From positions 1 to 64,000 of the forward strand of contig JAVBLU010000011.1 in the NCBI GenBank assembly GCA_031553225.1: a stretch of 64,000 nucleotides of DNA, read 5' to 3'. Position numbers and translations under genes: made by a program. How positions within the stretch are numbered: position 1 is the stretch's first letter; each line of letters begins with the position of its first letter. The DNA is from JAVBLU01 sp031553225. GTDB lineage: Bacteria; Bacillota; Clostridia; Christensenellales; UBA1750. This document shows, piece by piece, positions 1 through 8,007 of this stretch. The notes beneath the pieces are model-generated. The model was not told the origin of the DNA. It did no database searches and saw only the letters and a program-made list of their open reading frames with translations.

Positions 1-2
1 TT

Positions 3-194
3 TTGTCGCTGGTGGTGTCGGTGTCGAGGCTTGAGGGCTCGGTCTCGAGGCTGCTGGGCACGGAGACGAGCCTGCCGGGCACGGATACGAGCCTGCCGGG
101 CACGGACACGAGCCTGCCGGGCACGGACACGAGCCTGCCGGGCACGGACACGAGTCTGCCGGGCACGGATACGAGCCTGCCGGGCACACCCTAA
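3..194 (+). CDS. C-terminal tail of a repeat-containing reading frame (5' end outside window)
   Basis: An open frame enters from the window edge and stops with TAA at 192-194. Its last residues are a heptad-like repeat of the form TSLPGTD, perfect in the last copies and degenerate (VSRLEGS, VSRLLGT) upstream. The composition (Thr, Ser, Gly, Pro, Asp) suits an extracellular stalk or linker, but no folded domain is visible, so function is unknown. Hairpins and an intrinsic terminator follow about 160 bases later, which supports a real transcript ending here. Because the repeat keeps all frames fairly open, this could also be noncoding repeat DNA. Confidence 0.3.
   Translation: MSLVVSVSRLEGSVSRLLGTETSLPGTDTSLPGTDTSLPGTDTSLPGTDTSLPGTDTSLPGTP
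24..191. repeat. 21-bp tandem repeat, about eight units
   Basis: Units of exactly 21 bp begin at 24, 45, 66, 87, 108, 129, 150 and 171. The copies from 66 onward share the core ACGAGCCTGCCGGGCACGG and differ at single positions; the first two are degenerate. The period is a multiple of three, so the array preserves a reading frame and encodes a seven-residue repeat. The array starts near or beyond the window edge. Confidence 0.9.
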
Positions 195-255
195 GGCTTA
201 GACAGGCCTGCGCACACGCCCGGATCACGGTTTACGCCGCGCGGCTCTTGAGCCT

Positions 256-372
256 GCGCGGCGCTTTCGCCGCGCGGATGACGGCCCGCGGCCACGGGCC
301 CCGCCGCGGCGTGCCGCACCGGCACCGTCGTCCGTCGCGCACACCCCGCCGGGCGTTGCCCGGTCCTTTTTT
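256..372 (+). terminator. Hairpin cluster ending in an intrinsic terminator
   Basis: Three hairpins follow one another: GCGCGGCG/CGCCGCGC at 256-275 with a CTTT loop, GGCCCG/CGGGCC at 283-300, and CCGGGC-GTT-GCCCGG at 349-363 followed directly by a T-rich run at 364-372. The last is a standard Rho-independent terminator for the frame entering from the left edge. The first two may be extra stems or a structured 3' end. Confidence 0.65.
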
Positions 373-427
373 CGGCGGCAACGCGCGTTTTCTCCCCTTA
401 AGTGAGAGGAAAAAACGACCGATATAG

Positions 428-3400
428 ATGGGGAATTGTTGTCTTTATCGGTTGGGAGCGTGGTGGATCTTGAAGCGTATTTTATGCCTGGTTGCCTGCG
501 CGGTGCTTGCGCTGGGCGGGCTGCTCGGCCCGGGCCTGCCGCCGGGGGGCTATGCGGCCGCGCGTGCCGAGGGCGAGCTTCCGCCCGTCATTACGCTGAG
601 CAACCCGTCCGACGCCAGCATCACGCTCATCGAAGGCTACACTGACCGCAGCATCGGGTTTTCCGTTATGCCGGCTACGGCCACCACGGGCGTGGAGTAT
701 CCCGTGGGCCAGAGCCAGACCGGCTTTGCCTCCATCGCCGCCGGGCAGCTGACCATCGCCGCCGGCCTGCCGTACGGCAGCTACCAGGTGTCTATTTACG
801 CCACGGCCACCTACCTGGACGCTTCCGGCACATCGCTTGATCTGTCCGTCGCGCAGCCCATCAGCGTCACCGTGCAGGAAAAGCCGGGCATCACGGCCTC
901 CGCCACCGGCACGACGCTCGTTTTGGGCTACGCTTCCGGTCCTCTGCCCGGGCTTGCCTTTACGGGCGTCATTACCGGCGTGACGGTCACCCCCGTCCTC
1001 ACCGGCGGCAGCGTAATCACCTCGTACCTGCACTACGACCCCGTCACGCGCGCCATGGTGCTCAACGAGGGCATGGTGAGCGGCACCTACTCCTTCAAGC
1101 TGAAAGCCGTGAACGGCGCGACGGAAGGGAACGAGGTCACCTATGAGCTCATCATGCGGGAAAAGCCGCCGCTCATTAAGCCCCAGCAAAGCGATCTGGT
1201 GCTGCAGGAGAGCACCTACGCCGACCGGAGCATCCCCTGCCCGGTCACCTCGGACACGAACCCCGCCATCGACCTTCCGCTGGACAGCTTCACCATCAAC
1301 GTAACCGGCCTTGCGCCCGGCGTCAGCGTTGACCCTACCCAGTTCATCACCTGGCAGAGCAACACGCTGTACATCAAAAAGTCGCTGCCGGCCGGCGTGT
1401 ACAACCTCGCCATGACCGCGCACTACGGCAACAGCGAAACGGCTGCCAAGACCGTGGTCATCACCGTGCAGGCCATCGGCCAAACCTACAAACCCGTGTT
1501 CCGAACGACCACAACGCAGTTTTTTGCGTACGAGAATTACGACGCCTTCGCCCTGCCCATCAACATAGAAGGGGCTCCCGAGCCCACCATCCTGTTCGCC
1601 GTGTCCCCGGCCACGCCCCTCATCTACTGGGATAACGCCGAGCGCAAGGTGAAGGTGGACGCCGGACTGAAGAAGGGCACCTTCAGCATGAACATCACCG
1701 CCACGAACATGGCGGGCGTGGCTACGGCCACCTATCAGCTCATCGTGAACCCGGTGGGCAAGCCGGTCATCGCCGGCCCGGCCAACAACCGCTTTACTCT
1801 GGTGGACGGCTACAGCGACAACACGCTCACCGGCATCACGGTGACGGGCGTGCCCACGCCCACCGTAAACATGACGAGCTTCGACGGCAGCACCAACTTT
1901 TTGTACACGCAGGGGCAAAGCCCGCAGACCGTGCGTATCCACAGCGGCCTGGGCGTTGGCGAGTACGAGTTTGTGGTAACCGCCTACAACGATCCCTCGA
2001 ACCTGGAGAAGAAGACCTATACCTTTATCGTCACCGAGGGCGGCAAGCCCCCGCAGCTGGCCTGGCCGTTCGGCGACACGTACGAGTTGTACGTTGGGTA
2101 CGCCGGTTTTGACCTGCCGCTGCAGCTGGTGAGCTATACGAGCATGAACGTCACCCTGCCCAAGAACCTTGGAGGCAAGGCGAAGTGGGATTCCTCCCGC
2201 GAGGTGGTTCACATCGACGCGGGCCTCACCATCGGCACGTACTATTTAAGCGTGAAGGCCAGCAACCGCTCGGGCGACACCACCTTCGATCTGAAGGTGG
2301 TGGTGAAAGAAGCGCCCACCGCGCCCACCATCAGCATACAAAACCCCGTCGCCCTGGCGTTTGGTTACGAGCGTACCGAGACGCCGCTCAATATCGGCGG
2401 GTCGCTGGAGCAGCAGCTGGCGTGGGTGGATTCCACCGCCTGGCTCATCTCCCTGTCGCCGGACTACACAAAGCTCATCATCAGCCCGGGCCTGCCCACG
2501 GGCGTGTACACGGCCACCATCCACGTAACGAACGTGGCGGGAGAAAAGGAGATTCCCATCCGCGTAACCGTGGCCAGTCCGGTCGTTACGCCCACGCCCA
2601 AGGCTACGGCCACCCCAACGTCCATGCTGCCCACGCCGCCGCCCCAAACCACCCCCACCCCAACGCCCAAGGTGACGCCCACGCCCGCGCGCGGCACAAC
2701 GGGTACGACGGGTGCGGCCGGGACGGGCGCCGGCTCGGGGTCGGGCAGCGGCATGTACTCCGCGGCGGGGCGGCCCATGTCCACGTCGCCAGCCGCCGGC
2801 AGTCTCTCGCCCACGCACACCAGCGCGCCCATGATCAACGCCGCCCCCCTGCGCAACGCGGTCACCGGGCTTTTGCGCCGCACGGGCGACTTTAACTGGG
2901 TCACCGTGGGTGATATGGCGACGGACGGCTCCGGCATGATGTCCGCGTACTACGAGGCCGGCAGCACCTATCGCGTGTCCAACCTGGGCAAGAGCGGCGC
3001 GCCGCCCATCTACGCCCTGCTCGCTATGGACGAAAACGACGACGAAAAGACCTTGCTGCGCGTGTCGTCAAACGGCATGACGGACGCCTTCACCCCCACG
3101 ACAAGCGGCTGGTACATACTGGAGACAGCCGCGTTTACGCAGGACTATCGCGTGACCACCTCGCGCGTCAAATCCGGCGGCCGAACGCTCACCTCCGGAT
3201 CGGCTGTGAGGCTGCTCAACACGTACGGCGACATGGCCAGCGTAAGCTACGAGCTGCGCGACTATGAGGTGCCTGTGTCCATCCTGTCTTCGGGGCGCGT
3301 GTCGCGCCTGCGCAACGGCGGCAGTAAGACGCTCTCCATGGGCGGAACGGGCTACAGCCTGTCGCGCATCCAGGCGGGCAGCACGGTGCTGGACAGCTTG

Positions 3401-3538
3401 CTCATCTTCTCCGTGGAGGACGACAGCGTGGCCGCCATCAGCCACGGTCAGCTAGTGGCCGTAGGCCCGGGCACCACGTACCTGCTCGTGGACGCCGCGT
3501 ACGGTTTGTCCTTCCGCATCCGCGTTCGCGTGAGATAG
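428..3538 (+). CDS. Large secreted protein with about seven Ig/cadherin-like repeats, Pro-Thr linker and C-terminal bacterial-Ig-like domain
   Basis: This 1036-residue product has an N-terminal signal peptide (basic KRIL, then a Leu/Ala/Val core at about residues 18-40). Residues 50-715 hold about seven repeats of 90-100 residues. Each opens with a hydrophobic-GY pattern (LIEGYTD, LVLGYAS, LVDGYSD, LYVGYAG, LAFGYER) and closes with a GL-x-x-G-x-Y motif and a beta strand such as KASNRSG, like cadherin/immunoglobulin-like beta sandwiches. A Thr-Pro linker (about 717-775) leads to a C-terminal region whose last 70 residues resemble a Big_2-type domain. There is no LPXTG or C-terminal membrane anchor. 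Likely an exported surface or matrix protein; ligand unknown. Start: ATG 428 is the outer bound; TTG at 470, behind GGGAG, gives a more typical signal peptide (MKRILCLV) and may be the true start. Confidence 0.75.
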   Translation: MGNCCLYRLGAWWILKRILCLVACAVLALGGLLGPGLPPGGYAAARAEGELPPVITLSNPSDASITLIEGYTDRSIGFSVMPATATTGVEYPVGQSQTGFASIAAGQLTIAAGLPYGSYQVSIYATATYLDASGTSLDLSVAQPISVTVQEKPGITASATGTTLVLGYASGPLPGLAFTGVITGVTVTPVLTGGSVITSYLHYDPVTRAMVLNEGMVSGTYSFKLKAVNGATEGNEVTYELIMREKPPLIKPQQSDLVLQESTYADRSIPCPVTSDTNPAIDLPLDSFTINVTGLAPGVSVDPTQFITWQSNTLYIKKSLPAGVYNLAMTAHYGNSETAAKTVVITVQAIGQTYKPVFRTTTTQFFAYENYDAFALPINIEGAPEPTILFAVSPATPLIYWDNAERKVKVDAGLKKGTFSMNITATNMAGVATATYQLIVNPVGKPVIAGPANNRFTLVDGYSDNTLTGITVTGVPTPTVNMTSFDGSTNFLYTQGQSPQTVRIHSGLGVGEYEFVVTAYNDPSNLEKKTYTFIVTEGGKPPQLAWPFGDTYELYVGYAGFDLPLQLVSYTSMNVTLPKNLGGKAKWDSSREVVHIDAGLTIGTYYLSVKASNRSGDTTFDLKVVVKEAPTAPTISIQNPVALAFGYERTETPLNIGGSLEQQLAWVDSTAWLISLSPDYTKLIISPGLPTGVYTATIHVTNVAGEKEIPIRVTVASPVVTPTPKATATPTSMLPTPPPQTTPTPTPKVTPTPARGTTGTTGAAGTGAGSGSGSGMYSAAGRPMSTSPAAGSLSPTHTSAPMINAAPLRNAVTGLLRRTGDFNWVTVGDMATDGSGMMSAYYEAGSTYRVSNLGKSGAPPIYALLAMDENDDEKTLLRVSSNGMTDAFTPTTSGWYILETAAFTQDYRVTTSRVKSGGRTLTSGSAVRLLNTYGDMASVSYELRDYEVPVSILSSGRVSRLRNGGSKTLSMGGTGYSLSRIQAGSTVLDSLLIFSVEDDSVAAISHGQLVAVGPGTTYLLVDAAYGLSFRIRVRVR

Positions 3539-3644
3539 CGGCGGCTCTTGCAGGCCGGGACATCCGCCGGCGGGATGGTCCGCTCATCAAAGTCGCCCGC
3601 GCGGGCGTCGCACGTCCGCGCCCAAAGGACAAAAAACAAAAATA

Positions 3645-3689
3645 GGCCCGCCTGGAGCCTGCGCCGCAGGGCTCTTCGGCGGGCTTTTT
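3645..3689. terminator. Bidirectional intrinsic terminator
   Basis: GCCCGCC at 3646-3652 pairs with GGCGGGC at 3678-3684, with a second stem (GAGCC/GGCTC) inside. TTTTT follows on the plus strand, and an A-rich run upstream serves as the T-run on the minus strand. It lies between the convergent secreted-protein gene and the minus-strand kinase gene and can end both. Confidence 0.8.
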
Positions 3690-3704
3690 GGCGGGCGAGA
3701 GGCG

Positions 3705-4733
3705 TCAGCGGTTCATCTCGGAAGGGTTCTCGCCCTTGTGGGCGGCGATCACGCCCCGCACGTCGCGGAGGTCGCAGCCCGGCATGTCGCCGTAGATGGT
3801 GTTCTTGATGGCGGCCATGGCGTTGCCGATCTCCAGCATCTCCGGAAGCGGCAGGCCCAGGCACAGCCCGACGAGCACGCCGGAGACGTAGGCGTCGCCC
3901 GAACCCACGCGGTCCACTACCTCGATGTCCACGTAGGGGGCCTCCTCATAGGCCGTGTCCGTGGCGGCGTCATAGATCAGCGAGCTCCAGTTCTGGCGCA
4001 CGGGCGAGAGCGCTTGTCGCATGGTTAGCCCAACCAATGAGCAGCCGTATTCCTCGCGGTAGCGCCGCGCAAGCTCCTCGGGTGTACCGGTCATGCCCAT
4101 CATACGGCGGGAGGTCTCCTCCGAGACGAACAGCGCATCCACCAGGGGCAGCACGTCGCGCAGGGCGCCCCGCGCCGCGTCCTCGCTCCACAGCCCGGCG
4201 CGGTAGTTCACGTCGAAGGAAATGAACGCTCCGCCGCGTTTGAAGGCGTGCAGCAGATCCAGCGTCAGCAGGCGCGAGCGGTCGCCCAGGCCAAGGGTGA
4301 TGCCGCTGACGTGAAAGCCCCGCGCCTGGCCGCCGATGCCCGCGGGCAGCTCGCTCATGCTCAGCGTGGTGAAGGAGGAGTTCCCCCGGTCGTACAGCAC
4401 GCTGGACTTGCGCGGATACGCGCCCATCTCGTAGTAGTAGATGCCCAGCCGCGCGGTCGGGGAACGGTCGAAGATGAGGTAATCGTCGCTTACCCCTGCA
4501 AAGCGCACGCGGTTTTTTACGAACACGCCCATAGCGTTGTCGGGCAGCTTGGTGATGATGCCCGAGCGCAGCCCCAGCTGCGTCAGGCCGCACATCACGT
4601 TCAGCTCCGAGCCTCCGGCCTTCTTCTCCAGCACATCGCCCAGCGCCAGGCGTTCCTTGTCGGGCGGCGACAGGCGCAGCATCACCTCGCCCAAACCCAG
4701 CATATCAAACGGACGCGAGCCTTTGGGCAGCAT
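3705..4733 (-). CDS. PfkB-family carbohydrate kinase, KdgK-like
   Basis: A 342-residue ribokinase/PfkB-family kinase. The N-terminal GLGEVMLRLSPP and AGGSELNVMCGLTQLG match the sugar-binding motifs of 2-keto-3-deoxygluconate kinases, and the C-terminal DRVGSGDAYVSG is the anion-hole/catalytic-Asp motif (family DTxGAGD). It probably phosphorylates 2-dehydro-3-deoxygluconate or a similar sugar acid; substrate is inferred. Start ATG 4733 was chosen over GTG 4754 because GGGAGGG sits eight bases upstream of it. A minus-strand terminator at 4860-4896 separates it from the dehydrogenase gene upstream, so it is probably its own transcription unit. A clearer KdgK is encoded at 47732. Confidence 0.8.
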   Translation of the reverse strand: MLPKGSRPFDMLGLGEVMLRLSPPDKERLALGDVLEKKAGGSELNVMCGLTQLGLRSGIITKLPDNAMGVFVKNRVRFAGVSDDYLIFDRSPTARLGIYYYEMGAYPRKSSVLYDRGNSSFTTLSMSELPAGIGGQARGFHVSGITLGLGDRSRLLTLDLLHAFKRGGAFISFDVNYRAGLWSEDAARGALRDVLPLVDALFVSEETSRRMMGMTGTPEELARRYREEYGCSLVGLTMRQALSPVRQNWSSLIYDAATDTAYEEAPYVDIEVVDRVGSGDAYVSGVLVGLCLGLPLPEMLEIGNAMAAIKNTIYGDMPGCDLRDVRGVIAAHKGENPSEMNR

Positions 4734-4859
4734 GAGTTTCCCTCCCGTACACACCTTTTCGTATCAGCTTATATGATCGTATTCTTTTCCCGGAAGGTGA
4801 ACGGCCGCGTCGCCCTCGGCGTCGCCGCAGCCTTGTTGCCGGCCGTGCGCCGTGCCGCG

Positions 4860-4896
4860 AAAAAACGGAAGGGAGCCCCTCGGCGAGGGACTCCCT
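4860..4896 (-). terminator. Intrinsic terminator of the flavoprotein/dehydrogenase unit
   Basis: Read on the minus strand, an AGGGAG-x-CCCTC stem pairs with GAGGG-x-CTCCCT (4870-4896, three-base loop), followed by a T-run (4860-4866). It starts nine bases past the dehydrogenase stop. Confidence 0.85.
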
Positions 4897-4904
4897 GCGG
4901 CGCG

Positions 4905-5927
4905 CTACGCCATGGTGGAGAGCATGGCGAGGGACACCTCGAAACGTACGGGCTCGCCCGCGCACAGCGCGGCGCATTCGTCCAGCATGAACAGCGCCTG
5001 GCGCGCGCATTCCTTGGTGATGCTGCCGGCGGTGTGGGGCGTTAGGTACACGTTGGGCAGCTGAAAGAGCGGGTTGGCCGCCACGTCCGGAGGCTCGGGG
5101 TCGGTCACGTCCAGCACCGCGGCGCGGCCCGGCTGTTCGCTCAGCGCGCGGTACAGGTCGGCCTCGCTCACCTGGCGGCCGCGGCCGGTGTTGATAAACG
5201 TGCCGTTGTCCGGCATCAGGCGCAGCACGTCGTAATTGACGATGTGCGCGATCTCCTCTTTGTTCGCCAGGTGGTTGGATACCGTCTGGCAGCTCTCAAA
5301 CACCTCGGCCAGAGAGGCCTTGCGCACGCCCAGCTTTGTAGCGCTTTCCTCGCTGAGATAAGGGTCGAACACCAGAATCTCGAAGTCGCCCGGACGCTCC
5401 ATCAGCTTTTGCAGGTTGGCGATCACCATCCGGCCGATCATCCCCGCGCCCAAAAGGCCCACCTTCACGCTGTAGTTGCCCGGGAAGGTGCCGGAAATTT
5501 TCCGGCCTTCCTGGTAGCCCTTGCGGCAGGCCGCGGCGTTTTGAAAAAAGCCCTTGTTCGCCAGAATGATCTGCGCGGCCGTCACCTGCGCCACGGGCAC
5601 GGCATTGGCCCCCCAGGCCGAAAAAACGCGCACGCCTGCCTGCAGGAAGGGCTCCGCAAAGTACTGAACGCTGCCCGCTGCGTAGAACACGGCCTTGAGG
5701 CGAGGCATCCACGCCTTGATCTGCTCTGCGGTAAACTGGGCCATGCCCCAGGTACAAAAGGCCACTTCGGCTAAGGAAAGAGCCTGGGCGTGCTCATCGG
5801 CGTTGTGCGGGCCGATGGGCGTATCGAAATAATCGTAGTGCGCGCGCAGCTGCTCCATCACGGGGGGGGTGAACACGCGGGCGAGGCTCCCGTTGTTCGG
5901 GACGGAGAGCATAACGGCTTTGACCAT
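4905..5927 (-). CDS. D-isomer-specific 2-hydroxyacid dehydrogenase
   Basis: A 340-residue NAD-dependent dehydrogenase of the phosphoglycerate/D-lactate dehydrogenase superfamily, converting a 2-hydroxyacid and the matching 2-ketoacid. The Rossmann motif GLLGAGMIG is mid-protein. The catalytic Arg (NTGRGRQV), Glu (DPEPP) and His (LTPHTAGS) are all present. Start ATG 5927 was chosen because GAGGAGGAAA precedes it; the frame is open upstream to 5990. It lies 13 bases downstream of the flavoprotein gene and is probably cotranscribed with it. Substrate cannot be read from the sequence; the neighbours suggest sugar-acid or hydroxyacid metabolism. Confidence 0.85.
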   Translation of the reverse strand: MVKAVMLSVPNNGSLARVFTPPVMEQLRAHYDYFDTPIGPHNADEHAQALSLAEVAFCTWGMAQFTAEQIKAWMPRLKAVFYAAGSVQYFAEPFLQAGVRVFSAWGANAVPVAQVTAAQIILANKGFFQNAAACRKGYQEGRKISGTFPGNYSVKVGLLGAGMIGRMVIANLQKLMERPGDFEILVFDPYLSEESATKLGVRKASLAEVFESCQTVSNHLANKEEIAHIVNYDVLRLMPDNGTFINTGRGRQVSEADLYRALSEQPGRAAVLDVTDPEPPDVAANPLFQLPNVYLTPHTAGSITKECARQALFMLDECAALCAGEPVRFEVSLAMLSTMA

Positions 5928-5940
5928 AATCGTTTCCTCC

Positions 5941-7851
5941 TCAGTCGCCAAATACGCGGCCTTCGCGGTAATCCCGCCAGACCGTTTCAAACCATCCGCC
6001 GCCCTCGGGCATGGGCCGGGGCGCGACCGCCTGCGTGGAGGCGGACAGGCCGTCCCGCGCGTTCAGCACCGTGCGCATCACCTGCGGCGCGGCCAGGAAG
6101 CGCGCCGCGGGCAGAACGCCCGGCGCGGGCATACCCGGGCAGGAGAGCGCGCCGCCGTCCGGCGATGCCTTCTCCGCCTCGGCAAAGGCCGACAGCATGG
6201 CCGCGTGGCAGGCGAGCACCTCGCGCAGCTGTGCGGCGACGCAAAGGGGCTGTGGGTCCTTCGGGGCTTTTTGGATGGTGTCAAAGTCCGCCGCCGTGTC
6301 TGCAAGCAGCCGCTCAAAGTGCGCCGGGCGGCGGATGTGCGCTGCCTGATCGCTCATGCGGCCGCGCGCAGCGTTCAGCATGGCCGCGGCGTCCCAGTCG
6401 TCCGTCCCGCCGCCGGATGTCACCATCTGCGCCCAGGCCAGGGAAGCCTCCAGGCAGGACGGCGGGAGGGAGGGGGCCTTCACGGGGTGCGCGGCGATGT
6501 GCATGGCCGCGCGCAGCGATCCGCACTGCGTCTCGTTCAGCGCCGAGCCGCCCGGCCGGTATACGCCGAACGCACCCGCCGTTTCCCCCGCGGCGTACAG
6601 GCCGGGCAGGCTTGTGCGCCACCAGGCGTCGATGCCCAGCCCGCCGTTCGTATGCTGCGCGCACACGGCGATCTCCAGCAGCTCCGTCTCAATGTCGATG
6701 CCGTGGTTGCGGTAGAAGAGCACGGCGTCCGGATTCATGTGCCACAGCCGCGCAAAGGGCGTGTCCTGCGAGCAGCCGCAGTTGTCCAGATACGCCTTTG
6801 CCTCCTTGCCTACCTGCGCCCATGCAAGCGCGCCGCCGGCCGGGTTGTTCATAAAGTCCAAAAACACGCGGCGGCCTCGCGAGGTCTCAGCCCACACGGC
6901 CAGGTCCACCACCGAGGAGCCGGGCACCTTGCGCGCGTCAAAGGGCCACTGGTAGCCCTTCAGAAAGATGGCGTCCAGGGTCGCGCCGTGCGAGGCAAAC
7001 CACGGGTCAAGGAATTCCCGCGCGTCGCCGCCGTTTTCGTCCGTGGACACGTAGCGCGGCAGTACCTGCTGGTACGAGCCGGAGAGGTTCCAGCGCACCT
7101 TGGTGGAGGCCAGGCCAAACTGCCAGCGGTCGATATTCTCGGCCGCCACGCCGCGCAGAAGCGGTATGCCCATGGCGCCTGTCTGCTGGGTGGGAAAAAC
7201 GCTGTCGCGGTACGCGCCTGCAGCGCCGCCCGTGCACCAAATGAGGGAGCCCGCCGCCACGGCGAGCAGGCCGCTTTGACCGTAGCGATTGCCTTCGTCA
7301 ATCATGAGCAGCCCGACAGCGCGGCCGCCGTCCACCAGCACGTCCAGCGCCTGCAGCCCTTCATAGATGGGGATGTTCTTTTCCTGCACGGCTTTTTGCA
7401 GCATGGTGCCCATAAAGCGCGAGGTCAGCGGCCCGGCGGAGGTGGCCCTCTGGCGCGGGTCGTGGTCTGTGCGGTAGCCCATGTACTCGCCCCACTCGTT
7501 GTGGGGGAAGGGCACGCCCAGCTGTACGAGCTTGAAGTAGCTGCGCGCAGAGAGCGCGGCCAGCGCGTAAGCGATATCGCCGTGCATGGCGCCGCCTTTG
7601 TGGAAGGTGTCCGCCAGATCCTTGATGGAGTCCGGCTCGCTTCCGGAGAGCGTGAGCTTATAATAGGTCTGCTTGTCGGAACCCGCGTTGAAGCTTGTGC
7701 CCGCGCCCAGCCTGTCCGTTACGATGGCGACGGATGCGCCCCGTGAAAACAGCTCGTCGGCTGCGTTCAGGCCGGCTGCGCCCGAGCCGACCACCGCGGC
7801 GTCTACGACCAGCACCGGGATTTTTACCCCGCGCACGGTTATTTCCTCCAT
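5941..7851 (-). CDS. FAD-dependent oxidoreductase (fumarate reductase/succinate dehydrogenase flavoprotein-like)
   Basis: A 636-residue soluble flavoprotein. The N-terminal dinucleotide-binding motif is VVGSGAAGLNAADELFSRG, followed by a GTSFNAGSDKQ segment typical of the FAD_binding_2 family. Near the C-terminal third, TNGGLGIDAWWRTSLPGLYAAG matches the conserved FAD motif of fumarate reductase, aspartate oxidase and related enzymes. No iron-sulfur or membrane subunit gene adjoins it, so it is unlikely to be a respiratory complex member; a cytosolic oxidase or reductase of an unknown organic acid is more likely. ATG 7851 follows AAGGGGGAAAAACC. The minus-strand region upstream has a weak promoter-like pair (TTTCCC, 17 bp, TATAGT). 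Confidence 0.8.
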   Translation of the reverse strand: MEEITVRGVKIPVLVVDAAVVGSGAAGLNAADELFSRGASVAIVTDRLGAGTSFNAGSDKQTYYKLTLSGSEPDSIKDLADTFHKGGAMHGDIAYALAALSARSYFKLVQLGVPFPHNEWGEYMGYRTDHDPRQRATSAGPLTSRFMGTMLQKAVQEKNIPIYEGLQALDVLVDGGRAVGLLMIDEGNRYGQSGLLAVAAGSLIWCTGGAAGAYRDSVFPTQQTGAMGIPLLRGVAAENIDRWQFGLASTKVRWNLSGSYQQVLPRYVSTDENGGDAREFLDPWFASHGATLDAIFLKGYQWPFDARKVPGSSVVDLAVWAETSRGRRVFLDFMNNPAGGALAWAQVGKEAKAYLDNCGCSQDTPFARLWHMNPDAVLFYRNHGIDIETELLEIAVCAQHTNGGLGIDAWWRTSLPGLYAAGETAGAFGVYRPGGSALNETQCGSLRAAMHIAAHPVKAPSLPPSCLEASLAWAQMVTSGGGTDDWDAAAMLNAARGRMSDQAAHIRRPAHFERLLADTAADFDTIQKAPKDPQPLCVAAQLREVLACHAAMLSAFAEAEKASPDGGALSCPGMPAPGVLPAARFLAAPQVMRTVLNARDGLSASTQAVAPRPMPEGGGWFETVWRDYREGRVFGD

Positions 7852-7930
7852 GGTTTTTCCCCCTTTAAGAGCATATTGGTCTTTTCGTCTACTATATCAC
7901 AGGAAGCTGCGGCGGGAAAGGGCATGAGCA

Positions 7931-7959
7931 TTGCGCCGCGCAGCGTTTCGTGGTATTCT
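7931..7959 (+). promoter_or_regulatory. Possible sigma-A promoter for the AAA+ gene
   Basis: TTGCGC at 7931-7936 and TATTCT at 7954-7959 are 17 bp apart, about 50 bases upstream of the chosen AAA+ start. The match is imperfect; an AT-rich TAATATAG just downstream could be an alternative -10. Confidence 0.35.
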
Positions 7960-8007
7960 TACATTAATATAGCGCAAAAAATGTCGCCGGGAGGAGCGGG
8001 GCGAAAG

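Noticed and set aside
24..191. CRISPR array
   Set aside because: The 21-bp units are contiguous without spacers, so it is a plain tandem repeat.
5988..7240. Several short frames opposite or shifted to the flavoprotein gene
   Set aside because: They lack motifs and starts, and the flavoprotein is complete from FAD motif to C-terminus.
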